This document shows, piece after piece, positions 1 to 6,815 of a stretch of 7,289 nucleotides of DNA. The notes beneath the pieces were generated by a model. That model was given only the letters and a program-made list of their open reading frames with translations. It did not search any database and was not told where the DNA came from. This DNA is from Actinomycetes bacterium (GTDB lineage Bacteria > Actinomycetota > Acidimicrobiia > Acidimicrobiales > RAAP-2): contig JAJZSX010000082.1 of NCBI GenBank assembly GCA_021849435.1, positions 1 to 7,289 on the forward strand. Reading direction: 5' to 3'. The position numbers and the translations under genes were made by a program. Each line of letters opens with the position of its first letter. Within the stretch, counting starts at the first letter, position 1.

Positions 1-1112
1 AAGTTGCGGCCCGCCGTCTTCAACGCCTCGACGAACGCGACACCCCAACCGATGCCGTAGGCCATGTTCCCATCAAGGGGTGTGGTCGACGTGAAGTTCG
101 GGAAGTCCTTCTTGTCATTGGCCATGACCTTGCGCATCCAGCCGTTCCACTTCGAGGTGGCCGACGAGGCGGGCAGGTAACTGAACGAGATCGCGCCGAT
201 CTCGGGGTCCGGGAAGGGCTTGCCGGCGAAGGCCGCATCGACCGTCACTGGGTCCGCACCGACACTGGAGATGACCCACTGGGGCGAGTAGCCGAGCGCG
301 AGCGCGTTGCCGAGCGCGGCGTCCGTCGCAGCGGGGATCGTGTCGAGCACGACGACCTTGCAACCCTCAGACTGGAACTTCGAGATGAACGGCGTGAAAT
401 AGCCGCCGCCGCCCGTGACCAGTCCGGCCACGTTGTACATGACCGAGTCGATGGGCTTGATGCCGACCCAGTTCAACCCGAGCAGGCCATCAGCGCCGAA
501 ATCGTCGTTCTGGCCCAAGAAGCAGGTCTTCTGACCGGCGAAGTGCGCGTTCAGGTACTGACCGAGGATTTTGCTCTCTGTGGTGTAACTGGTCTGCCAA
601 CCGAAGAGTCCCGGGTAGGTCGTCGGGTTATTCCAGTCCTTCGAGCCGGAGTTGACGAACAACTGCGGAACGCCGTTGGCCTTCAACAGTGCGCGCACCG
701 AGTCCTGGGTCGGCGTGCCGAGCGATCCAACTGTCGCAAAGACCGGCAGTGCGAGCAGCGCCTTGGTCTGGGCGACGGTGTTTGGATTCCCGGTGCACCC
801 GAATCCCGGTGTGCCGTAGCAGTCGTCCTTCAAGACGTACTTGATCTTCCGACCGTTGACCCCACCATGCTGGTTCACCCACGTGAAGACCGCGTTCGCA
901 GCCTTGGCGACCTCGCTATAGCCCTGAGCCGCGATGCCGGTCAATGGCACTGTCGCCCCAATGGTCACCTGTTTCGCCGTCACCCCTGGGACTTTGGGCG
1001 CCCTCGTCGAAGCGCTCGCCGCTCCCATCGATGTCCCCATCGTGATCAGACTCAAGGACAGCGCGAGCGCCGATCCACTGATCGTGAGACGACGCGTGCG
1101 TCGTACCTCCAT
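1..1112 (-). CDS. Branched-chain amino acid-type ABC transporter substrate-binding protein (partial, C-terminus missing)
   Basis: This is the extracytoplasmic ligand-binding protein (Peripla_BP_6, LivJ/LivK type) that would deliver substrate to the LivHM permease encoded just upstream. The frame is open from the ATG at 1112 to the window edge, giving 370 residues without a stop; family members are usually around 400, so a short C-terminal piece is missing. The start is well fixed: an in-frame TGA lies at 1154-1152, no other start codon intervenes, and a GGGGGAG ribosome binding site sits 7 nt upstream. Residues 1-34 look like a signal peptide: Arg-rich RRTRR, a hydrophobic core at about 11-30, and an A-S-A cleavage site at 32-34. 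The mature part opens with the family hallmark VTIGATVPLTG (49-59), followed by HGGVNGRKI (82-90). There is no lipobox cysteine; the first Cys is residue 98. C98/C106 and C197/C251 could form disulfides. The exact substrate cannot be read from the sequence. Confidence 0.93.
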   Translation of the reverse strand, partial: MEVRRTRRLTISGSALALSLSLITMGTSMGAASASTRAPKVPGVTAKQVTIGATVPLTGIAAQGYSEVAKAANAVFTWVNQHGGVNGRKIKYVLKDDCYGTPGFGCTGNPNTVAQTKALLALPVFATVGSLGTPTQDSVRALLKANGVPQLFVNSGSKDWNNPTTYPGLFGWQTSYTTESKILGQYLNAHFAGQKTCFLGQNDDFGADGLLGLNWVGIKPIDSVMYNVAGLVTGGGGYFTPFISKFQSEGCKVVVLDTIPAATDAALGNALALGYSPQWVISSVGADPVTVDAAFAGKPFPDPEIGAISFSYLPASSATSKWNGWMRKVMANDKKDFPNFTSTTPLDGNMAYGIGWGVAFVEALKTAGRN

Positions 1113-1119
1113 GGTTTGT

Positions 1120-1126
1120 CTCCCCC
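1120..1126 (-). promoter_or_regulatory. Ribosome binding site of the substrate-binding protein gene
   Basis: The purine run GGGGGAG lies 7 nt before the ATG at 1112, within a longer run reading GGAGGGGGGAG. It is the strongest Shine-Dalgarno match in the window, which suits a binding protein made in excess over its permease. It also supports the ATG at 1112 as the start. Confidence 0.7.
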
Positions 1127-1128
1127 CT

Positions 1129-1143
1129 CCATCGTTTCGATGG
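1129..1143 (-). promoter_or_regulatory. Small perfect inverted repeat abutting the binding-protein ribosome binding site
   Basis: On the minus strand the sequence reads CCATCG-AAA-CGATGG, a perfect 6-bp stem with a 3-nt loop. Its last two G bases run directly into the purine-rich Shine-Dalgarno tract of the binding-protein gene. It could be an RNA hairpin that stabilises the 5' end of the message or modulates ribosome access, or a DNA palindrome bound by a regulator. A 6-bp stem is short enough to arise by chance, so function is inferred only from its position. Confidence 0.35.
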
Positions 1144-1180
1144 TTGTTTGTTCATTACTGGTGCGTAAGCCCCGATGCCG

Positions 1181-1209
1181 ACCCTAGACCGCCGCGTAGG
1201 CAGTAGCAA
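1181..1209 (-). promoter_or_regulatory. Candidate promoter for the substrate-binding protein gene
   Basis: In the 98-nt gap after livM, the minus strand shows TTGCTA (1209-1204), a 17-nt spacer, and TAGGGT (1186-1181). TTGCTA matches 4 of 6 bases of the sigma-70 -35 consensus, and TAGGGT fits the loose TAnnnT form of actinobacterial -10 boxes. Transcription would start near 1174 and give a leader of about 60 nt that includes the small hairpin. The match is weak, and the gene could equally be read through from livM. Confidence 0.3.
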
Positions 1210-1210
1210 T

Positions 1211-2401
1211 TCACCTCGAGCGCCACGCTGCCCATCGCCGGCGCACGAAACCCGCTATTCCCGTTGGTGCGAACAGGATCGTGAGCACCAAGAGACCACC
1301 AAAAATTATCCCGTTCAGTTGACTTGCGACGTTCCCTTGCGGGTTAAGACCGGTGTGGGCGGTGAACCACGCGATCACGTTCGCGGCGAAGGCGTAGATC
1401 AATCCACCGATGAGCGCCCCGGGGATCGTCCCGATCCCACCGATCACCACGAGCGAGAGGATCGTGATCGAAAGGGCGAAGCCGTAGGTGGCAGGCGTCA
1501 CCGCGTTGTTGATGAGTGTCCACAGGCCACCGCCCAACGCCGCGTACGCCGCGGAGACGACAAAAGCGATGACCCGCGCGCGTGGTAGCGAGATGCCCAC
1601 CAACTCGGCCGCGACGTCGTTGTCGCGCACCAGTCGCATCGCCCGACCGGTGCGGCTCGCGAAGAGGTTCGCCATAAAGAAGAGCGCGATCCCGGCGGTG
1701 ACGATCGTCACGTCCACGAGCCAGACGCTGTTGGTCGTCAGTGACGAGGTCCCGGGCCGGAAGAAGTGGACGAGCCAGGTCGGGGCGTTGACCGCGTAGG
1801 GCAGTTGCAGCCCCGAATCCCCACCGGTCCACGTCGAAAAGAGATTGAGCACTGCACCGAAGGCGACGGCGAAGGCGAGGGTCATGCCGGCGAGGTACGG
1901 CCCACGAAGGCGTGTCGCGGGCAGTCCGAGCAAGAGTCCGACCAGCGCACCGGCCACCACGGCGAACAGCAGCACGACGGCGATGGGGGTCGTGGCGTGA
2001 TGGTTGGCCCAAATAGCGACGGCGAAGGCGCCCACCCCCATGAAGGCGCCGTTGCCGATCGAAATCTGTCCCGACGAGCCGGTCAAGAACGAGAGTCCGA
2101 GCAGCACGATCGACATCGCCGCGCCGATGGCGAGATTGGAGTCGACGGTCGAGGAGAAGAAACCGGTCACGACGAGCGAGACGTCGACGGCCGCCACGCT
2201 GAGCGCGGCACGTGCGATCACCGGGTGGTCGTGACGAAACTCCGACGAGGAGATCAGGGCCAGTGCGGCGACGAGGACGACGGCCGCGATGCTGAGTGCC
2301 GTCGCCGCCCGAGCGGTGCCCACCCCGAGCCACGACGCGAGCACCGCCGCACCGCCGACCGCCGTGCCCGCGACGACTCGTTGGCTCCAACGCGCGCCCA
2401 T
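1211..2401 (-). CDS. livM: Branched-chain amino acid-type ABC transporter permease LivM
   Basis: This is the second membrane subunit of the importer; it would pair with LivH to form the translocation channel in the cytoplasmic membrane. The protein has 396 residues counted from the ATG at 2401. It shows the LivM hallmark GQISIGNGAF (111-120), a cytoplasmic coupling segment RDNDVAAELVGI (259-270) that docks onto the ATPases, and GGIGTIPGA (321-329) near the C-terminus, with many hydrophobic segments between. The start is ambiguous by one codon: the junction reads GTGATG, so either GTG at 2404 or ATG at 2401 can be used. I chose the ATG because it overlaps the livH stop by one base (TGATG) and has AGAGG 8 nt upstream. 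Compared with the usual LivM of roughly 300-350 residues, there is an extra N-terminal stretch of about 64 residues with two hydrophobic segments. It ends 98 nt before the binding-protein gene. Confidence 0.93.
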   Translation of the reverse strand: MGARWSQRVVAGTAVGGAAVLASWLGVGTARAATALSIAAVVLVAALALISSSEFRHDHPVIARAALSVAAVDVSLVVTGFFSSTVDSNLAIGAAMSIVLLGLSFLTGSSGQISIGNGAFMGVGAFAVAIWANHHATTPIAVVLLFAVVAGALVGLLLGLPATRLRGPYLAGMTLAFAVAFGAVLNLFSTWTGGDSGLQLPYAVNAPTWLVHFFRPGTSSLTTNSVWLVDVTIVTAGIALFFMANLFASRTGRAMRLVRDNDVAAELVGISLPRARVIAFVVSAAYAALGGGLWTLINNAVTPATYGFALSITILSLVVIGGIGTIPGALIGGLIYAFAANVIAWFTAHTGLNPQGNVASQLNGIIFGGLLVLTILFAPTGIAGFVRRRWAAWRSR

Positions 2402-3300
2402 CACACCCGCCTCTGGGCCGAGCGGGTGAACACACCATTCGGCCGTACCATCAGCGAGACGATGAGCATTCCCAACGCCACGAGGATGATGTCATTGGAG
2501 TTCAGGTAGTCACCGACGAACTGCAAGATGATGCCGAGCGAGACGCCCGACACCAGCGCCCCGACTGGACTGTCCAGTCCCCCGATAGCCGCCGCGATGA
2601 AGCCGAAGGCGAAGACGCCGTCCATGGTGGTGGGGGTAAGCCCCGTGAAGTAGTTCGACGCAACCAGTACCGCCGTGACGGCGCCGACGGCGCTCGAGAG
2701 CATCCAGCCCAACGTCAACATCCGCCCCACCCGGACCCCGAGCAGGCGCGAGACCTCGGGCGCGAGCGCGGACGCTCGGAGTTTCAGTCCGAGCTTGGTG
2801 AACTGGAAGAGCAAGGCGATCACGGTCATCACCACCACCGCCGTGACGATCTCATAGAGCGCGAAGGGTGACAGCGCGACGGGCTTGTGGTTGATCTGCC
2901 AGTCCACGATCGAGAATGGCGTCGGCAGACCACGCGACGAGGTCGACCAGATAGCCGCCGCGACCGACTCCAGCACCAGCAAGAATCCGACCATCGCCAC
3001 AACTGGGTTGATCTCGGGCTTGCCGTAGAGGCCGCGCACAATCACCCGCTCGGTGAGCCCGCCCAGGACGAGGCCCGCGATGATAGCGACCGCCATGGAG
3101 ACCCAGTAGTTGGTCGACGGCGCGAGTACGGCGAAGCCGATGTAGGCGGCGATCATCGCCATCGCGCCCTGGGCGAAGTTGAGGATGCGCGTTGAGCGCC
3201 ACACCAGCACCAGGCTCAGCGCGACGAGGCTATAGATCACGCCGTTGGTGATGCCGCCCAAGACGTCAGCGACGTTACGCGACGTGAGAAAGGAACTCAT
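2401..3300 (-). CDS. livH: Branched-chain amino acid-type ABC transporter permease LivH
   Basis: This is the first membrane subunit of the importer, partner of LivM. The protein has 299 residues from the ATG at 3300, the normal length for the family. The N-terminal GGITNGVIYSLVALSLVLVW and the following NFAQG (41-45) are the classic LivH opening. A coupling loop lies around 172-189 (LKLRASALAPEVSRLLGV), then GGLDSPVGA (240-248) and RPNG (286-289) near the end. Hydrophobic segments recur through the whole chain, consistent with a polytopic protein. The junction with livF reads GTGATG: GTG at 3303 would give one more residue, but the GG of a weak GGTGA site lies 7 nt from the ATG and only 4 nt from the GTG. 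One-base overlaps at both ends suggest translational coupling with livF and livM. Confidence 0.95.
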   Translation of the reverse strand: MSSFLTSRNVADVLGGITNGVIYSLVALSLVLVWRSTRILNFAQGAMAMIAAYIGFAVLAPSTNYWVSMAVAIIAGLVLGGLTERVIVRGLYGKPEINPVVAMVGFLLVLESVAAAIWSTSSRGLPTPFSIVDWQINHKPVALSPFALYEIVTAVVVMTVIALLFQFTKLGLKLRASALAPEVSRLLGVRVGRMLTLGWMLSSAVGAVTAVLVASNYFTGLTPTTMDGVFAFGFIAAAIGGLDSPVGALVSGVSLGIILQFVGDYLNSNDIILVALGMLIVSLMVRPNGVFTRSAQRRV

Positions 3301-4007
3301 CACTTCACCATCCCGAGGTAGTACTGGCGCAGTTGGTCGTCCTGGGCCACGGCTGCGGCGTCGTCGTCGGCGACGACCCGACCGAGGTACAACACGACCG
3401 CGCGGCTCGCGATACGCAATGCCGACTTCGCGTTCTGCTCGACCAGGATCACCGTCAGGCCCGTCGTTGCACAGAGTTCGGACACGGTATGCATTAACTG
3501 GGCCGTCACCAGTGGCGCGAGACCGAGCGACGGCTCGTCGAGCAAGAGCACCGTCGGTTTCGCGATGAGGGCGCGCGCCATGGCGAGCATCTGGCGCTCG
3601 CCACCCGACAGGGTGGCCGCGGCCTGCTTACGCCGCTCGCCGAGCACGGGGAACCATTCGTACTGCTGGTTGAGCCCGTCGCGCAACGACATCGGTGAGA
3701 TCATGGCGCCGAGGCGGAGGTTCTCCTCGACGGTGAACTCGGCGATCACCCCGCGCCCCTCGGGCACGTGGCCCACGCCACGACGCACAATGTCCTCGGG
3801 CCGCTCACCCGTGAGCGTCGTCTCATCGAGCACGACGGTCCCCGAGCGTGGCGTGACGAGCCCGCTGATCGTGCGCAGCAACGTCGTCTTACCCGCGCCG
3901 TTGGCGCCGAGTACGGCGGTGATGGCCCCCGTCTCGGCCGTGAAGGTGGTGTCGCGCAGCGCCTGGACGGCGCCGTAGGAGACGGACAGCCCGTTGACGC
4001 GAATCAT
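3300..4007 (-). CDS. livF: Branched-chain amino acid-type ABC transporter ATP-binding protein LivF
   Basis: This is one of the two cytoplasmic ATPases that power the LivHM channel. The protein has 235 residues, the standard LivF length. Visible motifs in order: aromatic A-loop at Y11, Walker A GANGAGKTT (34-42), the LivF-specific VPEGRGV (81-87), ABC signature LSGGERQM (133-140), Walker B VLLLDEPS (153-160) followed by LGLAP, and LVEQN (188-192). The switch position usually held by His is Gln191, which is normal for LivF proteins. The VPEGR motif and plain LSGGERQM point to the Liv branch and not to the urea transporter UrtE. The ATG at 4007 overlaps the livG stop by 4 nt (ATGA), so the two ATPases are likely translated together. 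Confidence 0.96.
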   Translation of the reverse strand: MIRVNGLSVSYGAVQALRDTTFTAETGAITAVLGANGAGKTTLLRTISGLVTPRSGTVVLDETTLTGERPEDIVRRGVGHVPEGRGVIAEFTVEENLRLGAMISPMSLRDGLNQQYEWFPVLGERRKQAAATLSGGERQMLAMARALIAKPTVLLLDEPSLGLAPLVTAQLMHTVSELCATTGLTVILVEQNAKSALRIASRAVVLYLGRVVADDDAAAVAQDDQLRQYYLGMVK

Positions 4008-4780
4008 TCGTCGACCCCAAGGTAGGCGGCGATCACGGCTTCGTGGGCGCGGATCTCCTCAGCCGAACCCGTGGCGATCACCTCACCGAAGCTGAGCACG
4101 ACCAGTCGGTCCACCAGTGGCATCACGAACTCCATGTCGTGCTCGACGAGCAGCACCCCCATCGTCGAACGGAGCTCGCCGATCAACGCCGAGAACTCAT
4201 CAAGCTCGGCTTCGTCCAGTCCCGACGCCGGCTCGTCGAGCAGCAACAAGCTGGGCTCGCTCATCAGCGCGCGCGCCACCGAGACCTTCTTCGCCACGCC
4301 GTAAGGGATCGCGCTCGGCATCTGGTTTGCGACATCGGCCACCCCGAGGCGCTCGAGCATGGCCATCGCCGATGCTCGAAGTGCGCGTTCGCTGCGCACA
4401 CCGCGCGGCAGCGCAAAGAGGCTCGTAAAGAAGTCACCGCCGGCGCGGATGTGCCCGCCAGCCATCACGTTCTCGAGCACGCTGCAGTGCGGGAACAGTC
4501 CGACTCCCTGGAGGGTGCGCGCGACACCGATGTGTGCGAGCTCACTCGGGTGGATGTTGGACCGCCCAGCCGCGGGATAGTGGACGTGGCCCGACGACGG
4601 GCGCACAAACCCGCACGCCACGTTGAAGGCCGTCGTCTTGCCAGCACCGTTGGGGCCGATCAGTCCGACGATCTCACCGGAGGACACCGAAAAGGAGACG
4701 TCGCGCAGCGCGTGCAAGCCACCGAAGTGCACCGAGACACGATCGAGTTCGAGAAGTGACGGACCGCCGGTTGAATCCAT
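4004..4780 (-). CDS. livG: Branched-chain amino acid-type ABC transporter ATP-binding protein LivG
   Basis: This is the second ATPase of the Liv importer and the first gene of its cluster. The protein has 258 residues, typical for LivG. Walker A GPNGAGKTT is at 42-50, the Q-loop glutamine at 91 (RTLQG), Walker B LLLLDEP at 178-184, the D-loop SGLD at 186-189 and the switch histidine at 214 (VEHDM). The C-terminal EEIRAHEAVIAAYLG (241-255) is the short tail characteristic of branched-chain amino acid ATPases. The signature motif is divergent: residues 158-165 read IPYGVAKK where many LivG proteins have a form close to LPYGQQRR, so the Gln of LSGGQ is replaced by Val. The start is fixed: an in-frame TAA lies 15 nt upstream (4795-4793) with no other start between, and GGGGA is 4 nt before the ATG. 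It follows the upstream transporter genes by 80 nt. Confidence 0.95.
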   Translation of the reverse strand: MDSTGGPSLLELDRVSVHFGGLHALRDVSFSVSSGEIVGLIGPNGAGKTTAFNVACGFVRPSSGHVHYPAAGRSNIHPSELAHIGVARTLQGVGLFPHCSVLENVMAGGHIRAGGDFFTSLFALPRGVRSERALRASAMAMLERLGVADVANQMPSAIPYGVAKKVSVARALMSEPSLLLLDEPASGLDEAELDEFSALIGELRSTMGVLLVEHDMEFVMPLVDRLVVLSFGEVIATGSAEEIRAHEAVIAAYLGVDE

Positions 4781-4836
4781 TGAGTCCCCAAGTTACACAC
4801 TCGCGACCACCCACCGCTGCCATGGTCATACTCCGT

Positions 4837-4857
4837 CGGCGGCGTCGAACGCCGCCG
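4837..4857 (-). terminator. Candidate terminator hairpin after the Pot-type ATPase gene
   Basis: On the minus strand CGGCGGCGT-TCG-ACGCCGCCG forms a perfect 9-bp, almost all G-C stem with a 3-nt loop, beginning 3 nt after the ATPase stop codon at 4861. There is no following T-run, so it is not a classical Rho-independent terminator. T-less hairpins are often proposed as terminators in high-GC actinobacteria. Its position between the two transporter clusters suggests that it separates the pot-like and liv transcripts, or lessens read-through. The rest of this 80-nt gap (4781-4860) shows the livG ribosome binding site and no convincing promoter. Confidence 0.55.
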
Positions 4858-4860
4858 CGC

Positions 4861-5970
4861 CTACTGCGGTGACGCCGGACGCGTCGTCGGACGTTGGGCC
4901 ACCAACACGTCTCGAGAGACGACCGAGAGGCGCACCCGGGCGCCCAACTCGATATCGGCCGCGACGTCGCTACGGACGTCCACGCGTACGGCCGCACCCT
5001 CGACCTGGACGATCACGCGAGTGGTCGCGCCGAGGAAGCTCTTATGGGTGACGAAGGGCTCGGCCGTCGCATCCAACGTGATGGTTACGTCTTCGGGTCG
5101 CAACAGCGCGTCCAGCGGGCCGTCGGGCAGGCCGACGTCGCTCGCGCGAATACGGCACCGCTCGCCAAAGAGCACGACCGATCCGTCCACCGGTTCAACC
5201 GGCACCCGGCTCGAGACCCCGACGAACTCGGCGACGAAGGACGTCGTCGGCCGTGAGTAAAGCGCCGCGGGCGTGGCCGTCTGCTCGGCACGGCCCGCGG
5301 ACATCACGCAGACCCGATCGGCCATGGACAGCGCCTCCTCCTGGTCGTGGGTGACGAAGACCGTCGTGATCGCTAGGCGCTGTTGGAGTTGGCGGATCTG
5401 ATCGCGCAACTCGGCGCGCACCTTGGCGTCGAGCGCCGAGAGCGGTTCATCGAGCAGCAGGACTCGGGGTTCGATCGCGAGGGCGCGGGCCAGGGCAACA
5501 CGCTGTTGTTGGCCACCGGACATCTGGTGCGGGTACTTGGACGCCTGGTCGCTCAACCCAACCAGCTCCAAGAGCTCGCCCGCCTTCTGGCGGCGCTGGG
5601 TCGCGTGTTGGCGGCGCATCCGCAGCCCGAAGGCGACGTTGTTGAGCGCGTTCATGTTGGGGAACAGCGAGTAGCTCTGGAACACCATCCCCATGTCGCG
5701 GTGCTGGGCGCTGATCTTGCTCACGTCGCGACCATCGACCGACACGCGCCCGCTGTCGAGGCGTTCGAATCCGGCGAGCACGCGCAGCGCGGTCGTCTTG
5801 CCACAGCCCGACGGGCCGAGCAGGGCCACGAACTCCCCGGGTTCGATGGCGAGCGAGAACCCGTTGAGCGCCCGGGTCGCACCGTAGGTCCGAACGAGTC
5901 CTTCGAGGCTCACTCGCGCCCCGGCGGGGGCCGGGCTGGCGATTCGGGTGGCGTCAACTAGTTCGGTCAC
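4861..5970 (-). CDS. PotA-like ABC transporter ATP-binding protein (spermidine/putrescine-type importer)
   Basis: This is the cytoplasmic ATPase that drives the two permeases encoded immediately upstream. The protein has 369 residues, matching the PotA/FbpC/MalK group, which carries an extra C-terminal domain. The ATPase domain shows Y29 (A-loop), Walker A GPSGCGKT (52-59), Q-loop Q98 in VFQSYSLFP, signature SGGQQQ (151-156), Walker B LLLDEP (171-176), D-loop SALD (178-181) and switch His208 in VTHDQEEA. Residues from about 240 onward, including RPEDV (291-295), look like a TOBE-type regulatory domain. The start is GTG, overlapping the upstream permease stop by 4 nt (GTGA), with AAGGA 10 nt before it. 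Family members import polyamines, ferric iron, thiamine, phosphonates and others; the substrate cannot be decided here. An N-terminal extension of about 18 residues precedes the ATPase fold. Confidence 0.95.
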   Translation of the reverse strand: MTELVDATRIASPAPAGARVSLEGLVRTYGATRALNGFSLAIEPGEFVALLGPSGCGKTTALRVLAGFERLDSGRVSVDGRDVSKISAQHRDMGMVFQSYSLFPNMNALNNVAFGLRMRRQHATQRRQKAGELLELVGLSDQASKYPHQMSGGQQQRVALARALAIEPRVLLLDEPLSALDAKVRAELRDQIRQLQQRLAITTVFVTHDQEEALSMADRVCVMSAGRAEQTATPAALYSRPTTSFVAEFVGVSSRVPVEPVDGSVVLFGERCRIRASDVGLPDGPLDALLRPEDVTITLDATAEPFVTHKSFLGATTRVIVQVEGAAVRVDVRSDVAADIELGARVRLSVVSRDVLVAQRPTTRPASPQ

Positions 5971-6815
5971 GAGTTATTCGTCCTTCTGCGTGTACGACGC
6001 GATTGTGATCGGTCCAGGGAAACAATGAGTGTGATCAGTAGCCACGTCCCGATCAGCGAGACCATCGAGACCGCGGTCGAGACGTGGGCGTCGACCTGCT
6101 GGAACTGATAGATCCACACGGGCAGCGTCGTCCACAGGTCAAGACTCGCCATGGTGAACTCCCCGAGTACCAACGCGAGGGTCAGTACCGTCGCCGAGAG
6201 CAGAGCCGAGCGCAGGTTCGGAACGATGACGCGCCAGAGCGTGTTCAACCAGTTCCCCCCGAGCGAGCGCGACGCCTCGACGAGGGTCTTTAAGTCGATG
6301 GCGCTGAGCCCCGCGTCGAGCGAGCGGTAAACGAAAGGCATCGACAGGATCACGTAGACGAGACTCAACAGATAGGGCGACGCGCGCAGCCACAACGGCG
6401 CTGCGCGCAGCACGCCCAAAATGAGCACGATCGGGGGGATCACGATCGGCAGGATGGTGACGAAGTCGAGGAGCCGGCGCAGGCGCGGGAGCTTGAGGTG
6501 CACGTAGACCGAGGTCGGGACCATCAGCACGAGCGTGAGCGCCAACGTGACCACCGCGAGACGCATCGAGAGCCAGAAGGCCGCCGAGAAACCCGGTTCG
6601 GAGGGGATCGCCTTCACCGCGTAGAGCGAGAGGTGGCCGGCGTCGTTCTCGAAGGAGAAACGCAGCCCGGCGTAGATCGGGATGAGGAAGTAGGCGCCCG
6701 CGAGGAAGAGCACGACCGCGCGCCACACGCGCAACCGCGGCCGCCGACGCCGGCTCGGTGCTTCGGGGACGGCGACGAGTGCGTCTTCGACGATGTCGGG
6801 GATCAGCGAAGCCAC
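5967..6815 (-). CDS. PotC-like ABC transporter permease
   Basis: This is a membrane subunit of the same importer as the PotA-like ATPase, of the BPD_transp_1 (MetI-like) fold. The protein has 282 residues. An Arg-rich cytoplasmic N-terminus (residues 21-32) precedes six likely membrane segments near 31-49, 84-105, 117-136, 147-167, 203-222 and 248-267. The EAA loop that contacts the ATPase runs from E180 to P199 (EASRSLGG, then IVPN). The C-terminus is again basic (RSQSRRTRRR), consistent with an inside location. The start is GTG at 6815, which overlaps the end of the upstream permease by 13 nt; AAGGG lies 7 nt before it and supports this choice. The stop overlaps the ATPase start by 4 nt. 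Confidence 0.93.
   Translation of the reverse strand: MASLIPDIVEDALVAVPEAPSRRRRPRLRVWRAVVLFLAGAYFLIPIYAGLRFSFENDAGHLSLYAVKAIPSEPGFSAAFWLSMRLAVVTLALTLVLMVPTSVYVHLKLPRLRRLLDFVTILPIVIPPIVLILGVLRAAPLWLRASPYLLSLVYVILSMPFVYRSLDAGLSAIDLKTLVEASRSLGGNWLNTLWRVIVPNLRSALLSATVLTLALVLGEFTMASLDLWTTLPVWIYQFQQVDAHVSTAVSMVSLIGTWLLITLIVSLDRSQSRRTRRRTNNS

Noticed and set aside
543..1187. Long plus-strand open frame of 214 codons
   Set aside because: It lies wholly antisense to the binding-protein gene and its leader, is rich in Arg/Pro/Ser as expected of a high-GC shadow frame, and shows no recognisable motif.
1344..2438. Minus-strand open frame of 364 codons overlapping livM
   Set aside because: It is livM read in another frame: very Arg-rich, without membrane segments or motifs, while the livM frame carries clear family signatures.
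1766..2509. Plus-strand open frame of 247 codons opposite livM
   Set aside because: Its composition (Arg, Gly, Glu, His, Asp) reflects the complement of a GC-rich membrane-protein gene; no ribosome binding site or family resemblance was seen.
3300..4780. Urea transporter (UrtDE) identity for the two ATPases
   Set aside because: LivF has VPEGRGV and LSGGERQM and LivG has the branched-chain C-terminal tail, which fit the Liv branch better than the urea branch; no urease genes are in the window.
4790..4795. TAACTT on the minus strand as a -10 box for livG
   Set aside because: It fits TAnnnT and would give a nearly leaderless message, but no -35-like hexamer lies 16-18 nt upstream and a Shine-Dalgarno sequence is present, so the evidence is too thin to annotate.
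5383..5961. Plus-strand open frame of 192 codons opposite the PotA-like gene
   Set aside because: It is antisense to an unambiguous ATPase gene and has no recognisable domain.
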